The notes under the pieces are model-generated. The model saw only the letters and a list, made by a program, of their open reading frames with translations, was not told where the DNA came from and did not search any database. From NCBI GenBank assembly GCA_026260175.1, contig JAKCWW010001033.1, positions 19,138 through 83,137 on the forward strand: a DNA stretch of 64,000 bases. Direction: 5' to 3'. How positions within the stretch are numbered: the stretch's first letter is position 1; every line of letters starts with the position of its first letter. Made by a program: the position numbers and the translations under genes. The DNA is from Reticulitermes lucifugus. Taxonomy: Eukaryota; Arthropoda; Insecta; Blattodea; Rhinotermitidae. Positions 36,236 through 49,034 of this stretch are shown in pieces.

Positions 36236-39200
36236 ATATTAAGGACAATTGCAGCATCAAAGGACTTAAAAATTATGAGGATCTCTTGTCCCACAAACTC
36301 AGCGGATGGATGCCCATTTTCCTTTCACCCCAGCCGCCAAGTGTTTGATCCCTTTCCCCACTTGGCCACCACCGTGCTTCAGCCATAACACGCATTAGTT
36401 CAATCCAACCAAACCAAGCTGATCGTTTTGAGTTTAAAAGTATACCGTCCAACCAGCAGTGTATTGAGCCAGGAAACAAATATAAGGATGTGACGAGCAG
36501 TAATCATCAACCAAATCCAATCCAGTCCAATGCCAATAAGCAGCTGTGGTAGTAGAGGTGTAAACATGTGCACATTCAAGAGGGTAGATCAACCAAGCAA
36601 GCAATGTTCAATAAGCAGCTTTCAAGCAAAACACAATTGGATTAAGACATTAAATTGTAAGATCTGACTATTTTGTCACTTTTCTTATTAAAACTACAAA
36701 TAGAAAGGCAAATACCTGGTGACACAACCTACTGCCATACAACGCATTATGGGACTCCTTGAGGGCACAATTTAAATATAATTAAAATTAGAATCCCACA
36801 TTATTATTAAATTATTATAGAACATGCACTAATGTCAATAACCATTAACTTTATCACACACGCATACTTGCAGACAACATATTAAATGTATCTTAGTCAA
36901 CTGTGCATACTTTATAAAGAAGACACACCCTCATGGCATCAACATGCCCACATGTCCAACTGTACATGTCTGTAGCCGACTAATAAGTTTTTAACCAAGT
37001 GATACACTTTGATGAAACTTGATATGAAAATCATGTTACTGAGTCCACCTCACTGTTATACTCTCTAATTTCCTACCAATATAACAGATATGCAAACTTT
37101 TAAGATGGAGAGGGCAATGATGCCAACTGTATTTATATTTCTGTTTCATGGTGATAACTAATTAACCAGTGGAGCTAAGCATATGGCAATTTGTCTAGAG
37201 ATAAATTTTAAACACACACACACACACAATTCATATTCTTTGCCCTAACATTTCACAGCCTGAGTCAATTGTGTTAATTTCACCTTCTGGAGTTAGCCAT
37301 GCCGTATTCTGAAACTGTTTTAATGTTTCAGCATGCAACATATTTGCCGTGTTCAGGATGAATGTGGTGAGTGGCACTATCTAATGGGATGGGACTATGT
37401 GGTTATGGTTTCCTCTAGGGAAGTGGAGACATTCAAGTATACCAGAGAAGACCAGTCTGACAATTTGGAACTCCAGTAACAGGCTTCAGTAGCAGTGACT
37501 TAGCTAGAAGCTGAACAGGAAACATGGCTAGTTCTGGCACTGAACATTTCAGTGACTCATAATGCAATTGTTCTTTCATTTTTATTGTATTACTGATTCC
37601 AAAAGTTTACAAGACGATAATTTTACAATGATAATAGAGAGCAATATTACAAATTTTAGTGACAACTCATACCATGACTACGAAACTGTTACACACCCGA
37701 TACCTGAAAAACGTGTGTAACCTGGATTTACCCCTTTTTCATTTAAACTACTGCTTCCCTTGTCTTGCTTTTCTTAAATTATCTCTTTTGTTCAGGTCTT
37801 CCAGCAAAACTTTTGTATGCGCTTCTCACTTTTGCTACATGTACTAGCAATCACAGCCTCCTTGATTTAGCCATCCTGTTATTTAGTCATGAGTATGTAT
37901 TATGAAGCTCCATATGAAGCAATTTTCTGCATCCTCCTCTTCCATCCTCTCTATTCTCTAGTTCAAATATTCAAGTACCTCACTCACACAAAACAGGTCA
38001 GATTATAGTTCGTATTTTCAATAAGAGATGGGAAGACAAATGATTTGAAGTGAATGGTATCAACTATCCCCCAGATTTAATCCACTCTTAATTTCTTTGT
38101 GAATGTAAAATTTGTATTTATTAATGTAATTTATATTGCAGAAATAACCCACAGCATTTTTCATGGACAATGAAAACAATTTAATTTTGTCATCAGCAGA
38201 TAGGTCTGACTTCATTATACTACCTTTTATATCAGCAATGTGTTCATGGTATGGGAAGAAACATTGGAATTTTAAGCTTTCACATGATTCAAGTCACAAA
38301 GTTTTGTAAAGAAAAACTGGCAGAGAATGTATAACACCAACTGGTCAATTTGCACAGATGAGAAAATACAGCAAAAACAGTTACTGACAGAGATGATAAA
38401 TATCTCATGTCTAGCGTCACATTCTGCATAATATAATGGTAATGTACTATTGTATGTCAAAGGAAATGTTCCTCACAATGTCTACCTTCTTCAGGCCACA
38501 AATAATTACCCTCTCTCACATTAATTTGTACACTAAATAGCACACCAGGTATTACCCTTTCATTCCTTAATTAATATAAATCCATCTCCCTATCCTTTTA
38601 TAAAATTTTGCAGAAAACTCTGAACCTTCAGAGTGCAGTGTAACTCAGCACAAATTCAATTCAATGAAATGAAACAACATAATTTGCACATACACACACA
38701 ATTACAGTACATTATGACCTGTGTCATTTCCTGTATTTTTCAGATAATTTCTGGTTAGTTCATATTTGAAGCAAGAAAGAGAATAACATCAGATGAGCTA
38801 GCATATTGCATCAGTGCTGAAATTACTTCTAAATAAACCATCAGTTAAATTATGATAGTTTAACTGATTGTTCATTGATCATTGGAAGTGCAACAGGATA
38901 ATGTCCATCAAGTTGAAATTACTTCTGTTTTAGGAGCAGAAAGCAGTTACATGCTCTCCCTGTGAAAGGAACAGTTCAGTGGATATTTGATACCATAATA
39001 TATACAATGAACAAAATGCAATCTTACAAGCTGCGTTAATAATGCTGTTTTGGGCATGTTATAACTTTCAGTTAATTACTGGGTATAACTTTACCACTAA
39101 ATCCTCACCTCCAGAATATTTATATACAACAAATGTTTCTTTAAGATACTGTTAAATTACAGTATTATGACATAAATATTTACAAATGATTAATGATTGT

Positions 39201-39810
39201 ACACCAAACCAATAAAACTGATGATTCTCTAAAGGTCTGAGTTAACGGCTAATTCATTATGTCAGTATTATGTTAGGTAGTGTACTGGTAGAACTGCAAC
39301 CGATATAAAACAGTCACAACCTTATTTCTAGCACAACTATCTGTAGCCAACTGTCAATCCTGGTAACATGCGTTTGTATGCATACTTAAACATTCCCATC
39401 TGAAATACATATGCATATAGAGTATTTATAAAAAAAATGTGTGGGTAAAGCAAGCATGGCACTGATGACACATGAAATTTGTGACAACATCTGAACTTCA
39501 GAACGAGACTCTGGGTGGAAACAGATGACTGCAAATTCCTCAACTATGTTAATTTCCTCTCATCCTATTTCCTGCAATTGCATAAACACATCTCATTATT
39601 TCCAATATACTGCAGAAATTATGCATGTGGATCATGCTTGTCTATTACAGTCTATTTATCTCCTTCTGGTTGCAATATGGGATTATTTGCATAAACATAA
39701 GCCCCTGTATCCTTTTCAGGCAATTTACTCATACTTAGGCCTAAACAAATGTAGTAAATGGGAACAAATAACTAACTCCAAGGCGAAGACTCCTTCTTGA
39801 GAGACTAATA

Positions 39811-40261
39811 CTGTAGACCCTATCGAATAAACGGACTAATACGGGGTGTGGCTGGTCCAATAATGCCGACTGTCCGGTACTTCCGAATAAAGTCACCAAA
39901 ACAGTAACACAGTACTGCATATATAACACTAATGCATACACATAATACCGTACACAACTGTCCTGTTAGCACTATCACTTTCTCTGGAAGCCATCGTGAA
40001 TCTGAATTTAATAAATTTTGGAAAAACATAATAAATCCACGATCCAGGTTATGAAAAGACCAATACACTACTGCCTCCACGTGACTGTCAGCAAAGACAT
40101 TGCGCGTCTGTGTCCGCCATGTAGCGGCCGGTTCGCTAATTAACAGTCAAGACCGCTAATTTCCCATTTCCCATTGCGGACAAACATTTTGGAACGAACA
40201 GATTTCGTCCGTTATTTCCGAAATCCGTACATAAGAGGTTCATTAATTGGAGGGTCTACAT
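39811..40261. mobile_element. Tigger/pogo-type MITE, 451 bp
   Basis: Ends CTGTAGACCCT and AGGGTCTACAT are inverted copies except for the outermost base, and both are flanked by TA (39809-39810, 40262-40263), the Tc1/mariner-pogo target site. The termini and the next block (CGAATAAACGGACTAAT) resemble Tigger/pogo ends. It has no transposase frame. It is richer in CpG than the surrounding intron, suggesting a recent insertion. Confidence 0.8.
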
Positions 40262-41470
40262 TAGTTCCTCAGCTACAATGAAGTTATAAACAAAGTGTAA
40301 ATCAGAAAAAGTATCTTCCTACAAAGTACAAGGCAATAGTTGTGAAGAATGAAATAATGCTCTGTTCTAAACGAATAAACACATTTAACACCGAAAAGAT
40401 ACAGCACAGTTCATTTCCTCAGTAACAATAAGATTAATCAGCAATTAAAAAATACAGACAAAGAAGCTGATGTCAGTCTGGTCTTTCCCTTGTTTTCATT
40501 TATCTATCAAAAGCATTTCAATGATGACATAAGAATACTACACATGCCAATTTTGTCGACAGTCTAGCTTATATAATACCCATCTGTGATTGGGTCAGTC
40601 ACACCCTGATGTCAGACACTGACTCTTAACATTACAATAGACTGTGTTCTCTGTCAGGTACATGCTCAGGCTGAAGAAACAGTTGAGCATGAAGGACGTG
40701 ATACAACGGACAGTGCGTGTTTTGTGTGAGATATAAATTGAGGATGAAGACACAGATGAGCACTGAGCACACAGTACAACACTGCACAATCAGATGGCAA
40801 CACCCTGATGAGATTAATGCATGGTTTGTTCTGAGAATAAAGAACAATCCATGAAAAAGGCAGTGCAATAGGGCATGAATATTACTGGTGTGTGTTTGTG
40901 TGAATGGATGAATCACATCTGGGTTGATGGTGATGGAAAAAATCACTACTACTTTGGTGATTAAATTCTGATGGATAGAGACGATAAAATAGTTGCGGTT
41001 GACAATTAAAAAGGTGACTGGAAAAGAACTAAATTTGAAGACCTTGGAGCTTACTTCCAGAAGAGAAGAATCTACCATAGTGTGGACTCAAAGATTTCGG
41101 GTGATCCAAACAATGAACTCACTTTACCATTAAATTCCTTAACCACTAATGTCGATGTGGACTGATGTCACATTTGCTGAAGCTGAAAGCGGGTGTTTGT
41201 ATCATGTTGCTTATGAATCTAGATCCCAAAAAGGGGTTTCTGAATGGCAAAAGAGTGCTGGTTAATGGACCTCACTAAAATTTTATTAATGTGCAAATAA
41301 TAACTGGCAGCAAGAAAGGTCAATGACTTTTCACTCCTTGCAATAACCTGGAACCAAGTGAAAGCTCTCTTCCCCTCATTATGAGATGTCACCAATACTT
41401 GGTGCTTCTGGCCTTGCTGATTATCAGTCAAGTCATGAGGACAGTACTTTGATCATGTTGGCTTTTTCGT

Positions 41471-41638
41471 GATTTCAGGCTTCCATCACAATGTAGATGA
41501 GGTCTTTGCTCTTCTGGGATGTTACGCAGTGTTGATTGGTAGTTACTTACCAACGTTTTGGGACAGCCTATTTGTCCCAAAACTACGGTAACTAACTACC
41601 AATCAACGCTGCGTAACATCCCAGAACAGGAAAGGCCT
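41471..41638. mobile_element. Foldback element, copy 1 (internally deleted)
   Basis: Inverted arms around TGTTACGCAGTGTTGATTGG (41520-41539) and its inverse near 41600-41619 are separated by a central hairpin GTTTTGGGACAGCC / TTTGTCCCAAAAC. The left flank TTTCAGGCTTCCATCACAAT matches the start of the 62.1-kb copy. Same family as 62111-62338. Confidence 0.7.
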
Positions 41639-42114
41639 CCTGTTGGCGTTTATTTTCCCAGGTCTGTTGCTGAACATGGTCAAATCTATGTTGTGATTAC
41701 GCAAGGAAGAAGTCAAGAAAATGTTAAGGTTAATGCTCAAGACACATATTATGAAGAAAGAGTCTTGCCAGATGATGGAACACTAATAAAAAATGTAGTA
41801 ATAAAAGACTTATTAAAGAATCAAAGTTAAATATATATACAGTATATTTTTTTCGTGAGATGTGTTTCAATTATCTACCACTGGAGAGGGTAGATTACAT
41901 AGGACCCTTAGTTTATCTATCCCCATAACACTGGTCATTTCCTGCTGGTTACCTTATCACGTGGAATTTGCCTTTCTCACCAAGTTTCTTAAACCTGATA
42001 CGATACAGAGACGCTGTTACATGTCTGTAGTTGTGAAGACAGTCAGTCTTCAGTCGATTGCAACGCTGTGTGTGTCTGTGTAATGTGTATGTTAAATACT
42101 GACCCTACAAGAAG

Positions 42115-42321
42115 TGTTGTGGTAAACCTGGATGAGAGAAATACACTCCACACTTGTTCTGTTCAGCTACAAAGCTTGATTTAATCTCAGTGGATATGTG
42201 AACTCTCAAAATAATTGGTATTGGTCTGCAGAAAATCCCATGTTAATCAACGAAGTGCCATTACATGACATTGTAACTGGCGTGTGGTGTGCTATGAGTG
42301 CAACCAAGATTACTGGATCTT
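42115..42321 (+). pseudogene. Tc1/mariner-like transposase remnant, first part
   Basis: The frame from 42179 reads FNLSGYVNSQNNWYWSAENP, then LHDIVTGVWCAMSATKITG. This is the segment around the second catalytic residue in a common insect Tc1/mariner-like transposase. It breaks off near 42322 where a different repeat begins and resumes near 42796. Stops show it is dead. Confidence 0.75.
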
Positions 42322-42795
42322 TTTTTGTGAGACCACAAATTCACACTGATGTCACACACAGTTTGGCAACATTTTTAAGCGCCTTGGCACAGCTGCGAAA
42401 AGCGGCTATTACCTCCGTCATGTCTGTTCATACGTCCGCATGTATCAGTGCCGCTCCCACTGGAGAGATTTTCATAAAATTTGATACTGGGAACTTTTAT
42501 GAAAGTCTGTCAAGAAAATCCAAATTTGTTAAAAATGAACAAATATATTGGGCACTATACCTGAAGACCTAGCGTGTTTCATATTGTTAGCAGTAACATC
42601 TAGTGCAAAAATACACAGAACACACTGTTGCATTCCTATGGCAATGCTTTTAATATTCAACATATTGTAGACAGTGACGAATGTACATCACAGTACAAAG
42701 AAAACTCATTCTTGCATTTCCATGACAAAAATGGTTACACAAATGTGCCACTATGTTGTGTTATATGTACACTGCCTATCTTGTTTGGTCACCTG
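42322..42795 (+). mobile_element. Repeat nested in Tc1/mariner remnant
   Basis: The transposase frame is replaced by about 470 bp whose frames read GEIFIKFDTGNFYESLSRKS and NGYTNVPLCCVI. These resemble a dispersed insect repeat related to the 20.9-kb segment. No termini or target duplication can be defined. Confidence 0.5.
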
Positions 42796-43118
42796 TCATC
42801 ATGAGGAAACCTATGGCCTTTTTCAGCAAGATAGTGTAACAGCTCACCCAGTAATTCACACAGTTTTTTTTAACAACAGAATAGAATGTGAAGTTGTGGC
42901 CCCCACATTCACCAGATCTGAACAAATGCGGATTTAAATTGTGCTGAAAGTTAAAGAATAAAGTAATAATTCTCACATAGAGGACAATTTGAAAAAAAAA
43001 ATTCAGGATGTAGTGTCTTCAATTACACCAGCAGACCTCTAATGAACAATGAAGAACATTCTTTGTTGGGTGTGATGACATATCTGCAAGCCAAAGGAAA
43101 CCATTTCCAGCACCTTCT
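42796..43118 (+). pseudogene. Tc1/mariner-like transposase remnant, last part
   Basis: Reads ETYGLFQQDSVTAHPV (the second catalytic Asp region, usually FQQDGATAH), then HIEDNLKKKIQDVVSSITPA and finally a LQAKGNHFQHLL end before stop. The order agrees with the C-terminal half of the transposase, but frames shift and stops intervene. Confidence 0.75.
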
Positions 43119-45987
43119 TTAAATAAGGTGAGTAAAAACCTATTATTAACTGTAATATACTGCAATAAAATGTGCAAACCTTGACTCACAGCAATGCAGA
43201 ATAGCAATAACTGCTGTGCTGCCAGCCACCATGCAAAATGGTCTGTGAAGTGACCAATGCTACAGGGCAGATAAAGTAAGGATCTTGAACAATACCCTTG
43301 ATGTGACTGAGTCACAATTTGATTTCCATTGTTACCAGTGACACGAGGCTGTGGTGCAATGGTGCATCACCACCAGATGGCAGCTAAACCTTCAGTTATG
43401 ATTGAGTTTGGTTTGTGTGTGGTTCATTTGGATTCTGTTATTGTGGTGTTTCAGTGGAGTAGCACACGAACATTACAGTAGCATGCCATATGACAAGCAT
43501 ATGGCTAGTCTAAAAACAGTGCTGAATACTTCTACATTACAAAGTATGAATGTGATTCTACTCTCCTAAGCACATATTTACTGTACAATTATCCATTTTT
43601 CATCAACCTGCTGGAACACTTAGCCCTGAACACCTCCGGGTTACAAGGCAAATGAGGTATACTCTAGCCTGTGTGTAGCTAGTTATCCGTAACGCAGAAC
43701 TGCACTCAGTGATTTCAGTTTACACAGAATACAAAAATATACTGTAGAGAATCTCCGACCTCATCAAGTAATGACAATGTCAATGATCACTTACCTGTAC
43801 ATCAAAACAGACAAGTATAATACATATATACACAACTGTAAATACATATGCACAACGTGGGTAAATATTGTCATCAATATATACTGATGATAACATTGTT
43901 GAACATGTAACCTTGACTATCAACACCACTTTCCTGGATTAGGAACTTACAATGGACAACAGTTCGATATCCAACAAACTGCCACTTCTACTGAGAATTT
44001 TGTATAAGTAAATGGTGATTTACACAACGCACACAGAGTTTCAAACTTATGGCTGATATTAACAAAGGAGAATACATTATGAATTTCTGAAGACAAACAT
44101 TCAAAGTAGTTAAATGCAAACACCAGAATCATATTTCTTACTGCTGAGTAACACACATTCTCCTTTCAGTAAATTCTTATCAAAGTACCTCTGTTACATG
44201 TTCTACAAAATGTGACCAAGATAAACTTATCTCAAACTATAATATGGGAATCACCTCAAAAGGCTCATATGAACTGAAATCATTCTGGCCAATTAAAACT
44301 GTCACCTAATTTGCGAGGCTAAAGAACAGCAAGGTCTATGCTGTTAACTATACACCATAATCAGAATGTGTGTTACAGGTAACAGGTACAGAATTTAATT
44401 AAGTAAATATGTTGTAATCCGCATTTTATTTTATAAAGGACTAACTCTGGAGAACTTTCATGAAGGTAAACTTGTGCACACAGAATATCTAAAGGACTAG
44501 TGCCTATAATTCAGTTAGGCATATCATATACTGTATTATATCTTTCTCTTTCAGTATTGAGTTTAAACTGTTCTGATGGCATGGAAATTTGTGTGTACTC
44601 TTTATCAGTGGTGATCATTCTAACTACATTCAACATTCAGCTATATGAGTTTCATAATGTATTAACCATGAAGTCAGGTAAAAACAGGCATACTCATCTC
44701 AGCTTTCAGCATTTAGATATGTTGGTTTTTCTCAGAAGGTCTGGCAACACAATAAAAAACTGGACACACCCTCAGTTAATCTTTCAAGGTGGTTGAGGTA
44801 TGTTTTATTGACTAGTTCTGTCTGCAAATATTCCTTGCAGAATCGCATCAATAATTCTGTAACTCTCTGTACTTCTAAAGCACATATACATTATCACTAT
44901 ATTTCAGTATACTGATAAGATATGATCTGTAAAAATATACATTCTTCTATCTTTTCCCAACATGCTGCAGTAACAAAAATTATAATATAATGCTGTATCT
45001 GTACATGCATGTGCACAAGCTGATAAGCCAAACCAAAACAATGCACTAACTGTTCACAACACAGCCTGATTTACAATTTATATTACAGGAATGCCTGTTA
45101 TGTTCTAGGCAAGTGAAGGTTTTATGACTGCAGTACATGACTCGACTATCTGTGTGGAAAAAAAAAAAACAATAAAACCTTGTTATACTTTCTAAGGCGG
45201 TTTCTACAGACTACTTTTCCTCTGCAGAAAGAGTCAGAAGGCTTTTCTGCCTGAGTTAGGACATTGGTGACCTATTTTCTGTAATACACTACTGATGTGT
45301 CAAACACAAGTATTTTCCGATGTCATACAAACATAATGCAATATCTACATCAAAGTTATTTAAATTTGTAGGAAATGGTTTAAATTGACAGACTGTTAAA
45401 TACCAATTTTTGTGTTTCACCCTTCTGTTCTACATCTAGTTGGTGACTGAGGCACAGTGACAATAATAATTACAAATTTAATTACAACGAACATGGGAAA
45501 CAAGGACGTGCAATTTTGCAATGCTGTGGTTATCAAACAATCCTGAAGTTCATCTCCCAATACTAAAGTATTCAGTTCCCACCTCACAGAAAACAATCGT
45601 CCATTATAGAAACCAAACGGTTAACATTCTCTAGAAGAATAGACACTAATTATTCTGAGGATCATAGGAAACATATAAATACGCTCTGTGGGTAAAATGA
45701 AGAGCTCCTTCATGCTACATCTGCCAGTACATAATCACTGTGTTCTGATATAGTACTTTGGAACAAAGCAGAGCCACCATTACACACCAGGAAGAATCCT
45801 CATTTTACAGATTTCTTTTTATGGTATGTATAACCTACCTTAAAATTTAAGATTATGACCATTAGCATAAACAACCTGACTTAGGCCATTGAATTTCAGC
45901 CTTTCCCAATTTCGACTTTCCAGACAGCATATTGGACAGCAGTATTAAATTTATTATTAAATTACTATTAAGCATGTCACTTAATAT

Positions 45988-46099
45988 AAGTTTTAAAACT
46001 TTAATCTCAATTCTGCCTGAGGATGGGGACGGAGCCAGTCCCTGAAACGTTGTATTTAAACCACTTGACGTGGCTGATCGCCCGAGAAGACTATATTAA
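45988..46099 (+). mobile_element. Short retroposon with hammerhead-like core, copy 2
   Basis: A 112-bp insert is flanked by a perfect 14-bp direct repeat ATGTCACTTAATAT (45974-45987, 46100-46113). It carries CTGAGGA (46017-46023), T, the stem GGGGAC/GTCCCT (46025-46030, 46038-46043), GAAA (46044-46047) and CGTT. Same family as 17688-17802, with the same right end (CGCCCGAGAAGACTAT). No reading frame. Confidence 0.7.
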
Positions 46100-46570
46100 A
46101 TGTCACTTAATATTTGACTGCCTTTTAGATTACTACAGTACATCCAATAAACAGATAGTATGGTACTGAATGAAATCTGAAGGCAGAAAATACTGGTTTA
46201 GAGAATGTTTACAAACAGGCAACACAGATAAGTGCTGTGATAAGCCTAGAGGTTAATAAGTCTGAAGTGTAATACATGATAATGTTACATTTCAGATCCT
46301 CAGGCTACTGCATGAAGATCATGATAAGATACATAGAATTTGGGAATGGCTTAAGTAAAGGAAAACTGAAAAACTCTGAGTCAAAGATGGTAAGAAAAAT
46401 ACAAAATGATACTTAATGCCATCAGAAATATCCTTGTGAAAGACAAGAGTGCAGTAAATGTGAGGATATTTAAAAAGACTGTGCCTGGAGGAGGGGCATT
46501 AGCTCGTTCTTAACAGCAAGCACAGTGCAAGCAGAAGGATGTATTTACTTGTCTCTAATAACCGTAATAC

Positions 46571-46850
46571 AGAAAGGTAAAGCTGTTCCTGTTCTTTGTT
46601 AGGCATAATGTCCTGAAGACATATGGAGAAGTGGAAGTGTAGCCACATGCGCTCTTAACTTTGGCCCCAAATGGAGATATGTGATTTGCTTCACAGGCCA
46701 GGCAAATTTACCCATGGATAAAGTCCTCCTGGTATCCACTAGATAGGACAAATGTGTGCCCCAAGAGAGAGTGTAAGTATGGTCCTAATGACAAAAATCT
46801 TCCTTTGTGCTGGCAGTTGGACCCTGGCTGTCCAGCCTGCAGCAGTCACA
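46571..46850. repeat. Dispersed repeat B, copy 2
   Basis: Partner of 13046-13265, with shared blocks in the same order. Its right end GTTGGACCCTGGCTGTCCAG may be a reversed, mutated Pol III box B. Confidence 0.5.
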
Positions 46851-47234
46851 ACAGTGAGTGTGATAAAATGCAATTATGTATGTGAGTCTTGAGGTTTTTG
46901 TGATTAAGTATTTTACTGTAAACTATGACACTTAAGGCACAAACATTCTAACTTCCTGCATACTAACATTAGGTCGGTACCCTACCAAAAAAAAAACCTA
47001 TGGCTGTACCAGTTCAGTCACGATACATACAGTGCAGTGTCCCGATGCTTAGCAATGAACGTGTAGAAGAGGAAGGCTGTGTTGTTGTACAGTGTGGGCA
47101 AAAACTAAACACCTACTCAAAAAGCCTGATACAGCAGCACAAAACATGCACGATTACCAAGCATACACAGGATGCCAACAACTGTTAGCCATGTCCAATT
47201 ACTTCTTTCAGACAAAACACAGCAATTTTGGATG

Positions 47235-47347
47235 NNNNNNNNNNNNNNNNNNNNNNNNNNNNNNNNNNNNNNNNNNNNNNNNNNNNNNNNNNNNNNNNNN
47301 NNNNNNNNNNNNNNNNNNNNNNNNNNNNNNNNNNNNNNNNNNNNNNN
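47235..47347. other. Assembly gap (113 N)
   Basis: Run of N inside the 14-kb intron. Confidence 0.99.
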
Positions 47348-47377
47348 CGGTTTTAATAGTGTTCACTATTAAAACCG
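47348..47377. repeat. Perfect 14-bp hairpin abutting the gap
   Basis: CGGTTTTAATAGTG, TT, then CACTATTAAAACCG. A perfect snapback at a gap edge may be an assembly artefact or the cause of the break. Confidence 0.8.
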
Positions 47378-47759
47378 CACCATTCTTTTGTGTATGCCCT
47401 GTATTATAAACCCACTAAGGTAGAATCAAACAACTGTTTGTTTCAGTTCAAGGGCAAATTCATTTAACACTTTTGTTCATGACCTTTAGTCAAGAGACAA
47501 TATTAGCAAGCACCCGGGATAGTGTACAGCTGTATGGCCTACAGATGCTATAGATGATCTCAGTTTCTTGTGGCAGTTTGAGGCTGACATCTCACAGACT
47601 TTGCCTGTTTCCATCTCCAAGGTGAATACCCCATGGCACTTGCTGACACAATCAATGTCCACATATAAAAGTAGTGTGTACTATAGGTATTAACAAGGGT
47701 CATTATTCCTAAACAAGAGTCAAAAACAGCATGGATACATTTATTTGTATCAGCAACAC

Positions 47760-47777
47760 AAATAAATAAATAAATAA
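47760..47777. repeat. (AAAT)n microsatellite
   Basis: Short tetranucleotide repeat. Confidence 0.85.
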
Positions 47778-49034
47778 CCTGATAATAGTAATAATAATAG
47801 GAAATGCTTTATTTTGCTAGAATTCCAGCTTTACAGGGTACACACACATCATATTTCTGCCTGAATGGGTTAAAGATGAAGATTCAAGTCTGGGATGTGA
47901 TACTATGCCATTGGGTAAGTAGTTCCCACTGTTTGACTTCAAAACATTGAGAACTACTTGCCTAATGAAGCACTGTTACATCGCACAGGACTTGAGGCTT
48001 CAGCAACACTGCTGTGAGAACCTCAAATCAAGCATGGGTTATAGATATTGTGCACATCTAGCAAGGTAAGCATCAAGATAAAATACACATGTACCTAACA
48101 ACCATTCCATCACAAATTCATCCACTACTTAACCCAAACCTTTAAAAGGCACATTACATCATACAAGCAACAGATGCCCCTACAAATTCATGCCATGCAC
48201 AGAAATTGAAAATACAACAATAAGAATAATAATCAAAATGAGATAAGAAACAAAACAATTCAGTATAATGTTATGAATAATAAAAAAGGAAAGTATTTCT
48301 ACTCATTAATGAATTTAATTACATAAATGAATATTCAACAATGTCTATTAAGGCTAGACAGCTATACTTGAAGTCCCATGGAAACAAAATTGCCATACAT
48401 ACAGGTAAAATGCAACTGAAATTTTCAAGGCACTGATTTTAATGACTGGAAAATCGCATTAATCCATAACATGTGGTCAATCTCGTAGAAATGTGCATGT
48501 AATGCAATGTAATCAAAAATGATAAGAAATATTATTTAAATGAAATATAAATTGAAACATAAAAGAGAAAACAGTACCAAAAACCACAACAGAAAATCCA
48601 CTAAAATTCAGTATCATTCATAAAAATGACATAATATCAGAGGACATCCTAATTTTTTTTCCCCCTCCCAGATTGTACTATGTTTACAATTAGAACTAAA
48701 CGTGGCAGAAGAATCCAAAATAGACCAGAATATTCCTAAAGAATAAAAGATAAATTTTCCCCATCATGCAATACCATTTCATTTTATGCGTACGCATTTT
48801 ATTCCAGAAATTTTAAAAATACAGATTAATGTGTACTGTAACAAAATGTATGTTACTTCCCCACCCTTAAACTTATTTCATGAATTAATGAGATTTTCAT
48901 CAACACAATATAACCACATTCAAGCCTGAAATAATCAAATCTACTGTACTTATTATTCTGTATGTTAAAATATTACCATCAACATATCAGCATGCTATCA
49001 CTACATGATATTTACATATAGCAGCATATTTTAC

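Larger units (their letters stand above)
34966..49034 (-). other. 14-kb intron of the MBD5/sba gene
   Basis: Donor GAAG|GTAAAA (49034) to acceptor CATACAG (34966). It contains a Tigger MITE, a Tc1/mariner remnant with a nested repeat, foldback and short-retroposon copies, repeat B, microsatellites and the second assembly gap. I see no additional coding exon, but a small in-phase one could be missed. Stretches not named elsewhere hold only AT-rich DNA. Confidence 0.75.

Noticed and set aside
47092-47409. Frames running through the second gap
   Set aside because: Created by N; no recognisable protein on either side.
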